Shown: one piece after another, positions 41,109 to 41,143 of the stretch
Layout of the letters: every line of letters begins with the position of its first letter
Numbering within the stretch: the stretch's first letter is position 1
Source: an uncultured Clostridia bacterium
GTDB taxonomy: Bacteria; Bacillota; Clostridia; Peptostreptococcales; Anaerovoracaceae
NCBI GenBank assembly: GCA_944388495.1
Contig: CALXIZ010000059.1
Span: forward strand, 1-41,143
DNA length: 41,143 nucleotides
Direction: 5' to 3'
The notes under the pieces: model-generated
Database searches by the model: none
Told to the model about the DNA's origin: nothing
Seen by the model: only the letters and a program-made list of their open reading frames with translations
Made by a program: the position numbers and the translations under genes

Positions 41109-41143
41109 AAAAACGAAACCGCAGAAAAAAACCGATTTCGTTT
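41109..41143. terminator. Hairpin at the right window edge
   Basis: AAACGAAA and TTTCGTTT form an 8-bp inverted repeat ending at the window edge. It may be a terminator of a gene beyond the window. Confidence 0.35.

Overview
This 41 kb window is, apart from its first kilobase, chromosome of an anaerobic low-GC-type Gram-positive bacterium, most likely class Clostridia. Signs are strong AGGAGG ribosome sites, TTGACA/TATAAT promoters, reverse rubrerythrin, oxygen-sensitive NrdD/NrdG, duplicated FeoA with FeoB, a DUF3793-flavodoxin pair, a CIRCE-controlled Hsp20 and an encoded-CCA tRNA-Arg. I cannot place it below class.

Layout. 1-~1000: two convergent genes for tyrosine- and serine-rich proteins ending in YWS...SVRCVA, like the C-terminal variable domains common in Saccharibacteria/CPR and in diversity-generating retroelement targets. 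Style changes abruptly near 965-1050, so this is transfer or a chimeric join. 1.2-8.1 kb: cupin, P-type cation ATPase, cytidylate-kinase-like protein, ribbon-helix-helix regulator, Spx/ArsC-like protein, TcdA, and a zinc phospholipase-C-like protein. 8.1-11.8 kb: iron uptake (DUF2325, FeoA, FeoA, FeoB, Cys-rich FeoB partner). 11.8-17.0 kb: Crp/Fnr regulator, rubrerythrin, DUF4234/SHOCT membrane protein, hybrid histidine kinase, MarR. 17.4-19.2 kb: remnant island beside tRNA-Arg, with an M15 endolysin-like gene, long direct repeats, a broken tyrosine integrase and a compact locus built like a par/Fst type I toxin-antitoxin system. 19.4-24.8 kb: MltG-like stub, RluA-type synthase, LepB, LepB-like paralogue, SmpB, tmRNA, XRE regulator, envelope protein. 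25-30.3 kb: isochorismatase-like hydrolase, hotdog thioesterase, nrdD-nrdG, dut, HU. 30.4-32.5 kb: DUF3793-flavodoxin and Hsp20. 32.8-38.7 kb: potD-B-C-A-type transporter followed by a PfkB kinase and an ADP-ribosylglycohydrolase. 38.8-41.1 kb: second hotdog protein, cytidine deaminase, membrane protein.

How it works together. Five palindromes of one design (GTTAG-N6-CTAAC) sit in front of the DUF2325/feoA genes, feoB and the distant DUF3793-flavodoxin operon, so these probably form one iron-responsive regulon. nrdD/nrdG, dut, cdd and the cytidylate-kinase-like protein touch deoxynucleotide supply. The main candidate for an undescribed system is the toxin locus at 18538-18846: a 28-residue membrane peptide, a shared bidirectional terminator, a convergent antisense promoter, and direct repeats that would let the antisense RNA pair with the toxin start region.
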